Assembly (NCBI RefSeq): GCF_946885885.1
Contig: NZ_CAMPHN010000095.1
Coordinates: forward strand, 1 to 17,297
DNA length: 17,297 nt
From: an uncultured Pseudomonas sp.
GTDB lineage: Bacteria; Pseudomonadota; Gammaproteobacteria; Pseudomonadales; Pseudomonadaceae
Direction of reading: 5' to 3'
The notes beneath the pieces were generated by a model that made no database searches, was not told where the DNA came from, and was given only the letters and a program-made list of their open reading frames with translations. Made by a program: the position numbers and the translations under genes. Each line of letters begins with the position of its first letter. Positions within the stretch are counted from its first letter, which is position 1. Shown one piece after another: positions 8,541 through 15,262 of the stretch.

Positions 8541-9449
8541 CTAAAACACCGACCAACCAATGCGTTGGCTAAGCAACTCAAGGGCTTTCATCCCCGCCAG
8601 GGAATTGCCCGCGGGGTTCAGCTCCGGCGACCAGACGCAGACGCTGAAGCGCCCCGGCACCACCGCGACTATGCCGCCGCCGACACCGCTCTTGCCCGGC
8701 AGGCCGACCCGATAGGCGAAATTACCGGCTTCGTCGTACAGGCCGCTGGTGGCCATGATCGCATTGACCTGCTTGGTTTGCCGCGGTGTCAGAATCTGCG
8801 CGCCGCTGTGCATGCAAAAGCCGTCGTTGGCCAGGAAGCAGAAGGCCCGCGCCAGGTCGGCGCAGCTCATGCGCAGCGCGCAGTAACTGAAATAGCTGCG
8901 CAGCACCGCCTCCACCTCGTTATGGAAATTACCGAACGACTGCATCAGATAAGCCGCCGCCGCGTTGCGCGCGCGGTGCTGGTATTCGGAATCGGCCACG
9001 CGGTTATCCACCGCCACCTGCGGGTTGCCGGCCAGGCGGCGGACGAAATCGCGCATGGACACCACCGGCGCGGCAAAGCGCGACTGGTTGATATCGCAGA
9101 TCACCAGCGCCCCGGCGTTGATAAACGGATTGCGCGGCCGTCCGCGTTCGAACTCCAGCTGCACCAGGGAATTGAATGGCTGCCCGGATGGCTCGTGGCC
9201 CAGGCGCTGCCAGATGTCTTCGCCGGAATGACCGATCGCCTGCACCAGGCTGAACACCTTGGAAATACTCTGCACGGAAAACGCCGTATCGGCGTCGCCG
9301 GCGCAGAACAGCTCGCCGCTGTTGCTATAGACCGCGATGCCCAGCTGATTGGCCGGCACATCGGCGAGTGCGGGAATGTAATCGGCCACTTTGCCCTGAC
9401 CGATCAACGGGCGGACTTCATCGATAATCTCGCTCAACAGCGCTTGCAT
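8541..9449 (-). CDS. glsB: Glutaminase GlsB
   Basis: A 302-residue cytoplasmic enzyme that hydrolyses L-glutamine to glutamate and ammonia, the family's usual length. It belongs to the serine-dependent beta-lactamase-like fold: the S-x-x-K motif is Ser61-Ile-Ser-Lys64 ([13 protein letters not shown]). Other family blocks are [26 protein letters not shown], the Y-x-x-x-C stretch ([11 protein letters not shown]) and [17 protein letters not shown] near the end. The start at 9449 gives [14 protein letters not shown], as in known glutaminases; the frame continues upstream for 33 codons, but that extension is not conserved-looking and falls into repeat-rich DNA. The ribosome binding site is modest (GAGTCGGA). 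It is followed after 37 bp by the DUF5924 gene. Confidence 0.95.
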   Translation of the reverse strand: MQALLSEIIDEVRPLIGQGKVADYIPALADVPANQLGIAVYSNSGELFCAGDADTAFSVQSISKVFSLVQAIGHSGEDIWQRLGHEPSGQPFNSLVQLEFERGRPRNPFINAGALVICDINQSRFAAPVVSMRDFVRRLAGNPQVAVDNRVADSEYQHRARNAAAAYLMQSFGNFHNEVEAVLRSYFSYCALRMSCADLARAFCFLANDGFCMHSGAQILTPRQTKQVNAIMATSGLYDEAGNFAYRVGLPGKSGVGGGIVAVVPGRFSVCVWSPELNPAGNSLAGMKALELLSQRIGWSVF

Positions 9450-9515
9450 GTTCCGACTCACAGCAGTGCCCGGGCGAACCCCGGGCGATGGCTGGTAGAC
9501 GCCTGCCAGCTGACG

Positions 9516-9747
9516 CTGATCACACACGCAACCGTTCCCGGATCGCACTTAGGCTCATTCGCGAACTCGTAGGGCGGACATGCCGGAGGCTTGTCCGCCA
9601 TCTCGGCGCCCGCGGTGGACAAGCTTCGCCATGTCCACCCTACCAACTGATCACAACCGAAACCGTTCCCGGATTGCGCTGCGCTTATCCATTGGGTTAC
9701 CAGATTCGAGGCTTGTGTAGCCCGAATAAGCCTAAGCGCAATCCGGG
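9516..9747. repeat. Repeat cluster between glsB and the MocR gene
   Basis: Three layers are visible. First, a 31-bp direct repeat at 9516-9546 and 9647-9677, identical at 27 of 31 positions, with a period of 131 bp. Second, between the copies, a GTAGGGYGGACATG-type inverted repeat (9569-9599 against 9614-9643), each arm with its own inner palindrome. Third, a palindrome whose ends are CCCGGATTGCGC (9668-9679) and GCGCAATCCGGG (9736-9747). The third element runs into the 3' end of the MocR gene and supplies its TAG stop (9732-9734). No gene is supported in this gap; the glsB promoter must lie within or beside it. Confidence 0.75.
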
Positions 9748-11228
9748 GCTGGCCGAGCGCCGTCGCGCGGCCGCCGCCAGACCCGGCGCAGCTTAGCCAG
9801 GGCGCTGGCGATCTGTTCCTCATCGACCCCGGCAAAGCCCAACACCAACCCGGCGCGCGGCGGCTGGCCCGGATCGGCCAGGCAGTGGTCGCTGAGGGCA
9901 CTGAGTTCTACGCCGACGCTTGCCGCCTTGTCGATCAACTCACGCTCGCGCGCCAGGCTGTCGAGCGGCACGCAGACGTGCAGCCCAGCCTGTACTTCCG
10001 CTAGTGCCACCCCGGCCTCAGCGGCCGGCCAGTCGCGCAGCAGCGCATCGCGACGCGAACGGGCAGCGCGGCGCATGCGGCGGATATGCCGTTGGAAGTG
10101 CCCGCGGGCGATGAACTCGGCGAGCACCGCCTGGGTACCGATTTCCGAGTGGCGCATGTTCAGTGTGCGCAGTTGCGCCAGCGGCTCGACCAGCGCTGGC
10201 GGGACGACCAGATAGCCAAGGCGTAGCGCCGGAAAAATCACCTTGGAGAAAGTGCCGACGTAGAGCACCCGACCCTGGCGATCGAGCGATGCCAGCGGCG
10301 CCAGGGGCGTGCCGCTGTAACGGTACTCGCCGTCGTAGTCGTCCTCGACGATCCAAGCCTGCTCGCGCTCGGCCCACTCCAGCAGCTCCAGACGCCGCGC
10401 CAGGGACAGGGTGACGCCGCTCGGGTACTGGTGCGAGGGCGTGACGTAGGCCAACCGGCAATCGCTCAGCGCCGCCAACCGGCTGGTGTCCAGACCGTCC
10501 TGATCCACCGCGATGCCGTGCAGACGCGCCCCGGCCACGGCGAAGGTCTGGGCGGCGGAGCGATAGCAGGGATTCTCCAGCACCACGCCGTCGCCGGGCT
10601 GCAACAGCAATTGGGCGCAGAGACTGATGGCTTGCTGCGCGCCGCTGGTGATCAGCACCTGCTCGGGCGTGCAGCGCAGGCCGCGAGCGTTGCGCAGGTA
10701 GGCGGCGATCATTTCCCGCAGGCGCGAATCGCCCGCGGCCTCGCCATAGCCCAGGCATTCCAGCGCTGGAGCGCGCCAGAACTGCGCCTGCAAGCGCGCC
10801 CAGACCTCGAAGGGGAACAGGTCGAGGGCCGGCAAGCCAAGGCGGAACGCCCGCGGCGGTCCCTCGCGCGGCGCACTCGGCCCGTGGACCTGCAAGCGTG
10901 CCCGCAACGGCTGGGGAACCTGCGTCTGCGCCGCCAGCGGCATGGCGGCCGGTACGCCGCCGCCCAATTCAGCGACGTAGGTGCCGTCGCCGATGCGCCC
11001 GTCGATATAGCCCTCGGCATACAGCTGGTCGTAGGCACGCACCACGGTATTGCGCGACACACCCAATGCCTCCGCCAGTTCGCGACTGGCCGGCAGACGC
11101 ATGCGGCTGGCCATGCGGCCGTCGAGAATGCGTTCGCGCAACGCCTGGTAGAGCTGACGGGCCAGGCCCTGGCGCGGGTCGAGTCGAAAGCCGGAGGGAT
11201 CGAGCGGCAAGGGCGGTTTGCTGGGCAT
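9732..11228 (-). CDS. MocR/PdxR-type GntR regulator with aminotransferase-like domain
   Basis: A 498-residue regulator. The N-terminal winged helix is GntR type (about 20-88: LYQALRERILDGRM, LPASRELAEALGVSRNTV, LYAEGYIDGRIGDGTYV). The C-terminal domain (about 125-490) is a fold-type I aminotransferase, with the PLP-binding Lys329 (YVGTFSKVIFPALRLGY), the pyridine-contacting Asp297 (WIVEDDYDGEYRYSG) and the SGAQQAISL phosphate-binding region. MocR proteins sense an amine, amino acid or PLP through this domain and typically control a divergent gene; here that is the paiB-GNAT-GNAT unit. The start at 11228 gives the usual MPSKPPLPLD-type leader; the ribosome binding site is weak. The last residues (ARPAPDCA) and the stop come from an intergenic repeat element, so the C-terminus may be altered relative to relatives. 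The effector is unknown. Confidence 0.9.
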   Translation of the reverse strand: MPSKPPLPLDPSGFRLDPRQGLARQLYQALRERILDGRMASRMRLPASRELAEALGVSRNTVVRAYDQLYAEGYIDGRIGDGTYVAELGGGVPAAMPLAAQTQVPQPLRARLQVHGPSAPREGPPRAFRLGLPALDLFPFEVWARLQAQFWRAPALECLGYGEAAGDSRLREMIAAYLRNARGLRCTPEQVLITSGAQQAISLCAQLLLQPGDGVVLENPCYRSAAQTFAVAGARLHGIAVDQDGLDTSRLAALSDCRLAYVTPSHQYPSGVTLSLARRLELLEWAEREQAWIVEDDYDGEYRYSGTPLAPLASLDRQGRVLYVGTFSKVIFPALRLGYLVVPPALVEPLAQLRTLNMRHSEIGTQAVLAEFIARGHFQRHIRRMRRAARSRRDALLRDWPAAEAGVALAEVQAGLHVCVPLDSLARERELIDKAASVGVELSALSDHCLADPGQPPRAGLVLGFAGVDEEQIASALAKLRRVWRRPRDGARPAPDCA

Positions 11229-11277
11229 GGGCGGCGGCCTGGGAGTGGAATGTTCAGGGTAAATTGGATCTATAAAA

Positions 11278-11313
11278 ATGGCTATTAATGGCTCTTACAA
11301 AGGACCAATAGCC
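11278..11313 (+). promoter_or_regulatory. Possible MocR operator in the divergent promoter region
   Basis: ATGGCTATTA (11278-11287) is followed at once by ATGGCTCTTA (11288-11297), a 10-bp tandem direct repeat with one mismatch. GGCTATT (11280-11286) also pairs with AATAGCC (11307-11313). MocR proteins such as GabR and PdxR bind direct repeats near the promoters they control. The repeat overlaps the -35 box proposed for paiB. Confidence 0.45.
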
Positions 11314-11323
11314 CGCCTAGCAT
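11295..11323 (+). promoter_or_regulatory. Possible sigma-70 promoter of paiB
   Basis: TTACAA (11295-11300), a 17-bp spacer, then TAGCAT (11318-11323): fair matches to TTGACA and TATAAT at ideal spacing. Transcription would start near 11330, giving a short leader that still contains the AGGAG at 11337-11341. Confidence 0.35.
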
Positions 11324-11348
11324 GGTGTCATCGCTCAGGAGATATGCC

Positions 11349-11981
11349 ATGTATTCACCCGCCGCCTTTCGCATCGACGACCTCGCCGAACTGCACGCGC
11401 AGATCGAGCGCACGCCCCTGGCGATCCTGGTGACCCAGGGCGAGCAGGGTCTGCAGGCCAGCCATCTGCCGCTGCTGCTCGACCCCGATGCGGGCGAAAA
11501 GGGCGCGCTGCTCGGCCACTTCGCCCGGGCCAACCCGCAGTGGCGCGATCTGGCCGCCGGCGCCGAAGTACTGGTGATCTTCCCCGGCCCCTCGGCCTAC
11601 GTCAGCCCCGGCTATTACCCGAGTAAGGCCCGCGACCACAAGGCGGTGCCGACCTGGAACTACGTCACCGTGCAGGCCTGGGGCCGCGCCGAGACGTTCG
11701 ACGAGCCGGCACGCCTGCGCGACCTGGTCGGGCGCCTCAGCGCCCATCACGAAAGCGGCCAGGCACAGCCCTGGTCGCTGGACGAGGCGCCGGCCGACTA
11801 CCTCGACGCCATGCTGCGCGCCATCGTCGGCTTCGAGCTGCCGATCGAACGCATCGCCGGCAAATCGAAAATGAGCCAGAACCAGCCGGCGGACAATCAG
11901 GCCGGCGTGTGCGACGCGCTGGCGAGTCGCAGTGCGCCGAACGAACAGGAAGTGGCGCGGTTGATGGCCGGTCTGCGCTGA
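11349..11981 (+). CDS. paiB: PaiB-family FMN-binding protein
   Basis: A 210-residue protein of the PaiB family (FMN-binding split barrel), the usual length. Family signatures are MYSPAAFRIDD at the start, ASHLPLLLD, GHFARANPQW, the core AYVSPGYYPSK followed by VPTWNYVTVQAWG, and KSKMSQNQPADNQAGV near the end. In Bacillus PaiB works with the acetyltransferase PaiA and is called a negative regulator of sporulation and protease genes; its biochemical role in Pseudomonas is unclear. The ATG at 11349 has AGGAG at a good distance. It is the first gene of a likely operon with two acetyltransferases (33-bp and 13-bp gaps), which recalls the PaiA-PaiB pairing, and it is divergent from a MocR regulator. 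Confidence 0.92.
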   Translation: MYSPAAFRIDDLAELHAQIERTPLAILVTQGEQGLQASHLPLLLDPDAGEKGALLGHFARANPQWRDLAAGAEVLVIFPGPSAYVSPGYYPSKARDHKAVPTWNYVTVQAWGRAETFDEPARLRDLVGRLSAHHESGQAQPWSLDEAPADYLDAMLRAIVGFELPIERIAGKSKMSQNQPADNQAGVCDALASRSAPNEQEVARLMAGLR

Positions 11982-12014
11982 AAGAAATCGAAACCAAGCA
12001 AAAGGAATACGCCC

Positions 12015-12461
12015 ATGTCGACCCTCGAGATCCGCCCCGTCACCGCCGCCGACCACGCCGCCTGGCTGCCGCTCTGGCAAGGCTATCTGCACTTCTACGC
12101 AAGCGAGCTGCCGGCCGAAACCACCGCCAGCACCTGGCAACGCTTTCTCGACCCGAGCGAACCGACCCATGCCGCGCTGGCCTGGCGGGACGGCCAGGCC
12201 GTCGGTCTGGTGCAGTGGATTTTCCATCGTTCCAACTGGACCACGGCCCATAGCTGCTACCTGCAGGACCTGTTCGTCAGCCCCGAAGTGCGCGACGGCG
12301 GGGTCGGCCGTAAGCTGATCGAACACGTCTATGCCGCCGCCCGTGCCGCCGGCAGCCCGCGCGTGCACTGGTTGACCCAGGAAAACAACCACACCGCCAT
12401 GCAGCTCTACGACCGCATCGCCCAGCGCTCCGGCTTCGTGCAATACACCCACAGCCTGTAG
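12015..12461 (+). CDS. GNAT-family N-acetyltransferase
   Basis: A 148-residue single-domain GNAT enzyme, predicted to move an acetyl group from acetyl-CoA to an amine; the substrate is unknown. The acetyl-CoA loop is visible (LQDLFVSPEVRDGGVGRKLI, about 91-110), followed by the typical helix (LIEHVYAAARAAG) and the strand and helix near the end (RVHWLTQENNHTAMQLYDR, then SGFVQY). It starts at 12015 with AAGGAA upstream, 33 bp after paiB. Pairing with paiB suggests a PaiA-like polyamine or amino-acid acetylation role, which is inference. Confidence 0.88.
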   Translation: MSTLEIRPVTAADHAAWLPLWQGYLHFYASELPAETTASTWQRFLDPSEPTHAALAWRDGQAVGLVQWIFHRSNWTTAHSCYLQDLFVSPEVRDGGVGRKLIEHVYAAARAAGSPRVHWLTQENNHTAMQLYDRIAQRSGFVQYTHSL

Positions 12462-12474
12462 CCGAGGAAGACCC

Positions 12475-13149
12475 ATGAATTACCCATTACCCGACTGGCA
12501 ACCCGCCAACCCGCCGCCACGCCAGCCGCTCGACGGCCGCTACGTGCGCCTGGAACCGCTCGACCCGGCGCGCCATGGCGACGACCTGTGGCTGTGCCTG
12601 CAAGGACCGGACGCCGACCCGGCACTGTGGGATTACCTGCCTTATGGCCCCTTCGCATCCCGCGTGGCGTTCGACGCCTGGCTGGCCGGCAATGCCGCCG
12701 GCAGCGACCCGCTGTTCTTCGCCGTGCTCGAACGCGCCAGCGATCAGGCCCAGGGCCTGCTCAGCTACCTGAACATAGTGCCGGCCCATGGCTGCATCGA
12801 AATCGGCCACGTCGCCTTCGGTCGTGCCATGCAGCGCACACCCAAGGCCACCGAAGCGGTATTCCTGCTCGCCGAGCTGGCCTTCGCCCTCGGCAACCGG
12901 CGCCTGGAATGGAAATGCAATGATTCGAACACCCGCTCCAAGCGCGCCGCCGAACGCTTCGGCTTCAGCTTCGAAGGGCTGTTCCGCCAGCATCTGGTGA
13001 TCAAGGGCCACAACCGCGATACCGCCTGGTTCTCCCTGCTCGACCACGAATGGCCGGCGCGGCGCCAGGCGTTCGAGCGCTGGCTGGCGGCGGAGAATTT
13101 CGACGAGCAGAGGCGCCAGCGCCAGAGCCTGGGCGAATTGCGCGAATAA
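12475..13149 (+). CDS. RimJ/RimL-like GNAT N-acetyltransferase
   Basis: A 224-residue GNAT protein of the RimJ/RimL type. Visible features are the N-terminal strand RYVRLEPLDPARHGDDL, the mid-domain IEIGHVAFGRAMQRTPKATEA, which is typical of this subgroup, and the acetyl-CoA/substrate end (LEWKCNDSNTRSKRAAERFGFSFEGLFRQ). A helical tail of about 30 residues (RRQAFERWLAAENFDEQRRQ) follows the GNAT fold. The acceptor may be a small molecule or a protein N-terminus and cannot be told here. The ATG at 12475 has GAGGAAG just upstream and begins 13 bp after the previous stop, so it is the third gene of the paiB operon. Confidence 0.9.
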   Translation: MNYPLPDWQPANPPPRQPLDGRYVRLEPLDPARHGDDLWLCLQGPDADPALWDYLPYGPFASRVAFDAWLAGNAAGSDPLFFAVLERASDQAQGLLSYLNIVPAHGCIEIGHVAFGRAMQRTPKATEAVFLLAELAFALGNRRLEWKCNDSNTRSKRAAERFGFSFEGLFRQHLVIKGHNRDTAWFSLLDHEWPARRQAFERWLAAENFDEQRRQRQSLGELRE

Positions 13150-13193
13150 TCGCCGCCGCGGGCGCCATGGTTTCGCCATCACCGTGAGCCGGG

Positions 13194-13199
13194 TATAGT
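13194..13199 (+). promoter_or_regulatory. Possible -10 box of the lipoprotein gene
   Basis: TATAGT is a good -10 match. The hexamer 17 bp upstream is TTTCGC (13171-13176), a weak -35. Transcription would start near 13206, just before the palindrome at 13213-13233. Confidence 0.4.
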
Positions 13200-13212
13200 G
13201 CCGCCCGCTTTA

Positions 13213-13233
13213 CAGGACACGGCCTGTGTCCTG
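13213..13233 (+). promoter_or_regulatory. Leader palindrome upstream of the lipoprotein gene
   Basis: CAGGACAC (13213-13220) and GTGTCCTG (13226-13233) form a perfect 8-bp inverted repeat with a 5-nt spacer, between the proposed -10 box and the ribosome binding site. It could be an operator just downstream of the start site or an mRNA hairpin. Confidence 0.45.
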
Positions 13234-13257
13234 GGCATCACGACAAGGACCGAATAG

Positions 13258-13653
13258 ATGAGATTGCTACCTGTGGCGGGCTTGCTGGCGCTCGCAACGA
13301 TCGTCAGCGGCTGCTCGGCCAAGGCCTACTTCAAGCTGCCGGAGAATACCCGGATCGCCGTTTACGAACGCCCGCAACAACATTCCCAAGGCCTGGTGAA
13401 AACCCGCCCATTCGCCTGGAGCGCCACCCGCGGCATTCCCTACACCCTGAGCGACGCAAACGGCGAACAGCTGAAGCAAGGCAAATTGCGCGCGCGCTTT
13501 CGCGTCGCCTCGGTGTTCTGGCCACCGGCCGGGATCGCCTATTGGCCGATGGGCTTCGGCCAGCGCTGCTACGACATGACCGGCCCCGAACCGCTGGCCT
13601 GCACCCGCGAAGACCTGCGCGAACTCCGCCGGCAATACCGCGCGGCCCATTGA
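13258..13653 (+). CDS. Small hypothetical lipoprotein
   Basis: A 131-residue protein. It has a lipoprotein signal peptide with lipobox VSGC and acceptor Cys19 (LATIVSGCSAKAYF). Residue +2 is Ser, so outer-membrane sorting is expected by the Lol rule. The mature part has a beta-rich look (ENTRIAVYERP, TRGIPYTLSDANGEQLKQGKLRARFRVASVFWPP) and two further cysteines (QRCYDMTGPEPLACTRED) that could form a disulphide. I do not recognise a family with a known function. The ATG at 13258 follows AAGGA. It has its own promoter region and ends in front of a near-perfect palindrome shared with the converging sbtB-like gene. Confidence 0.8.
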   Translation: MRLLPVAGLLALATIVSGCSAKAYFKLPENTRIAVYERPQQHSQGLVKTRPFAWSATRGIPYTLSDANGEQLKQGKLRARFRVASVFWPPAGIAYWPMGFGQRCYDMTGPEPLACTREDLRELRRQYRAAH

Positions 13654-13668
13654 CGGCCGCCAGTCACC

Positions 13669-13745
13669 TTCCCGGATTGCGCCTAAGATTATCCGGGCTA
13701 CAAAAGCGAATCGTAGCCTGGATAAGCCTTGGCGCAATCCGGGAA
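13669..13745. repeat. 77-bp palindromic element between convergent genes
   Basis: The ends are a perfect 15-bp inverted repeat: TTCCCGGATTGCGCC (13669-13683) and its complement (13731-13745). Inside, TTATCCGGGCTAC and GTAGCCTGGATAA pair with one mismatch across a short loop. It is the same family as the element at 9668-9747. It sits 15 bp after the lipoprotein stop and 8 bp from the P-II gene stop, so it probably acts as a two-way transcript end. Confidence 0.8.
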
Positions 13746-13753
13746 ATCAACCC

Positions 13754-14056
13754 TCAGAACTTCTCCGGCCGGAGCACTTCCACCTCGGCCAGGTAGCAGA
13801 CCATCGCGTAGTTGGCGTAGTAGTGCTCCTGCAAATGATGGGCGATGCGTTCGGCCAAGTCGCGGGCGCAGATCACTTCCAGGCGGATATTGCCGTCGGT
13901 GTCCCAGCCGGCGCTGCGCACCCCGCGACTGCCGCGGCCGCGGGCGTCGGAGAGGGTCCAGCCGGGGGCGCCGAGGGTTTCCAGATCGGCCAGCAGTTTC
14001 TTTTCCAGAGCGGCTTCGCAGATCACCGTGAGCAGGGTGCGGGTATGGGCGGGCAT
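13754..14056 (-). CDS. sbtB: P-II-like protein, SbtB type
   Basis: A 100-residue protein of the P-II signalling superfamily, close in length to small P-II-like proteins. The T-loop region (about residues 38-58, ARGRGSRGVRSAGWDTDGN) and the following strands (IRLEVICARDLAERIAHHL, YANYAMVCYLAEVEVL) fit SbtB, which binds adenine nucleotides and controls the bicarbonate transporter SbtA in cyanobacteria. The C-terminus stops at RPEKF, and the redox-active CGPxGC loop of cyanobacterial SbtB is absent. The ATG at 14056 comes 1 nt after the sbtA stop (TGATATG), so the two genes are translationally coupled, which supports a direct partnership. Which nucleotide it binds, and whether it still inhibits the permease, is unknown. 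Confidence 0.8.
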   Translation of the reverse strand: MPAHTRTLLTVICEAALEKKLLADLETLGAPGWTLSDARGRGSRGVRSAGWDTDGNIRLEVICARDLAERIAHHLQEHYYANYAMVCYLAEVEVLRPEKF

Positions 14057-14057
14057 A

Positions 14058-14999
14058 TCAGAGTCCCCATGCGATCAGAGTTTCGGCCAGGGCCAGATAG
14101 AGCGGGATGCCCACCAGGATATTGAACGGGAAGGTGATGCCCAAGGACGCGGTGAGCGACAACGATGGGTTGGCCTCCGGCACCGCCAGGCGCATCGCCG
14201 CCGGCACCGCGATATAGGACGCCGACGCCGCCAGGGTGGCGAGCATCGCCGTACCGCCGAGGGACAGCCCCATGGCCCGCGCCAGCAGCGCACCGATAAG
14301 TGCGCCGAGCAACGGCATCAGCAGGGCGAACAGCGCCAGCTTGAAGCCGTAGCGCTTCAACGACGCCAACTGACCGGAAGCAATCAGGCCCATTTCCAGC
14401 AGGAAGAACGCCAGCACCGGCTTGAACATACTGGTGTACAACGGCTCCAGCGGCTTGATCGCCTCCTTGCCGGCGACCGCGCCTATCACCAGGCCGCCGA
14501 GCAGCAGCATGATGCTCTTGCCGAGGAAGATCTCGCGGCCCAACTCCTTCCAGTGGGTGTCGCGGCTGATGCCCTTGGCCAGCAGGATACCGACCAGGAT
14601 CGCCGGGATTTCCAGGATGGCGACGAACAGCGGCATATAGCTCTCGAAGGCGATGCCCTCGGCCACCATGAACGCCACCACCACCGCGAAGGTACCGGCG
14701 CTGACCGAGCCGTAGTGGGCCGCCACCGCCGCCGCGTTGACCCGATCGAAGCGCAGCCCGCGCAGCAGGATGAAGGCTACCAGCGGCAGCGTCACCCCCA
14801 AACCCAGCACCAGCGCCGACTGCCCGAGCAACTGCGCGCTGGCCTGCTCGGCCAGCTCGACGCCGCCGTGCAAGCCGATGGCCAGCAACAGAATGATCGA
14901 CAGGGTCTCGTAGAGCGCGGGTGGCAATTTCAGCTCGCTCTTGACCAACCCGGCGAACAGCCCGAAGACGAAGAACAGCACCACCGGATCCAGACCCAC
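14058..14999 (-). CDS. sbtA: SbtA-type sodium-dependent bicarbonate permease
   Basis: A 313-residue inner-membrane protein with about ten hydrophobic segments in two related halves, typical of the SbtA (DUF897) family. Family regions are LPPALYETLSIILLLAIGLHGGVEL, AAHYGSVSAGTFAV and, in the second half, LASLKRYGFKLALFALLMP and LAASASYIAVPAAMRLAVPEANPSLSLT; the last two are strongly conserved. Members import bicarbonate with sodium in cyanobacteria; in heterotrophs the role is inferred. The start is GTG at 14999, supported by GGAG 8 nt upstream. The stop is 1 nt before sbtB. About 200 bp upstream, with no gene, separates it from the terminator of pycB, so it probably has its own promoter, which I could not place. 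Confidence 0.88.
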   Translation of the reverse strand: MGLDPVVLFFVFGLFAGLVKSELKLPPALYETLSIILLLAIGLHGGVELAEQASAQLLGQSALVLGLGVTLPLVAFILLRGLRFDRVNAAAVAAHYGSVSAGTFAVVVAFMVAEGIAFESYMPLFVAILEIPAILVGILLAKGISRDTHWKELGREIFLGKSIMLLLGGLVIGAVAGKEAIKPLEPLYTSMFKPVLAFFLLEMGLIASGQLASLKRYGFKLALFALLMPLLGALIGALLARAMGLSLGGTAMLATLAASASYIAVPAAMRLAVPEANPSLSLTASLGITFPFNILVGIPLYLALAETLIAWGL

Positions 15000-15200
15000 T
15001 GCGCATACTCCGAACGTTTGCCTGTTAAGACGCCGCCAGCGTCACATCCAACGGACGAAAAAAGGGTCATGCCCCCACAGCAGGTTGTGCTGAAGCCCAC
15101 CGTTCTACCGCCACCTCGGTTTCGACGAGACGGCATGCGGGACATGACCAAAGAGCTGGGATGTGCGCGCCCGGTAGCCCGGCGTCAGCGCCCATCCACG

Positions 15201-15258
15201 TAATAAAAAGAAGCCCCGAAAATCTGCTCAAATGCCTGTTCAACCAGCCCGGGGCTTC
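15201..15258 (-). terminator. Rho-independent terminator of pycB
   Basis: On the minus strand GAAGCCCCG pairs with CGGGGCTTC (9-bp perfect stem, 15250-15258 with 15210-15218), with a loop of about 31 nt, followed by a TTTTTATTA tract. The first arm begins 4 bp after the pycB stop. It separates the pyc genes from sbtA. Confidence 0.85.
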
Positions 15259-15262
15259 GAGG

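Noticed and set aside
13845..15203. 452-codon plus-strand open frame antisense to sbtB-sbtA
   Set aside because: Composition is dominated by Gln/Arg/His, typical of the antisense of hydrophobic genes; sbtA and sbtB on the other strand are well supported.
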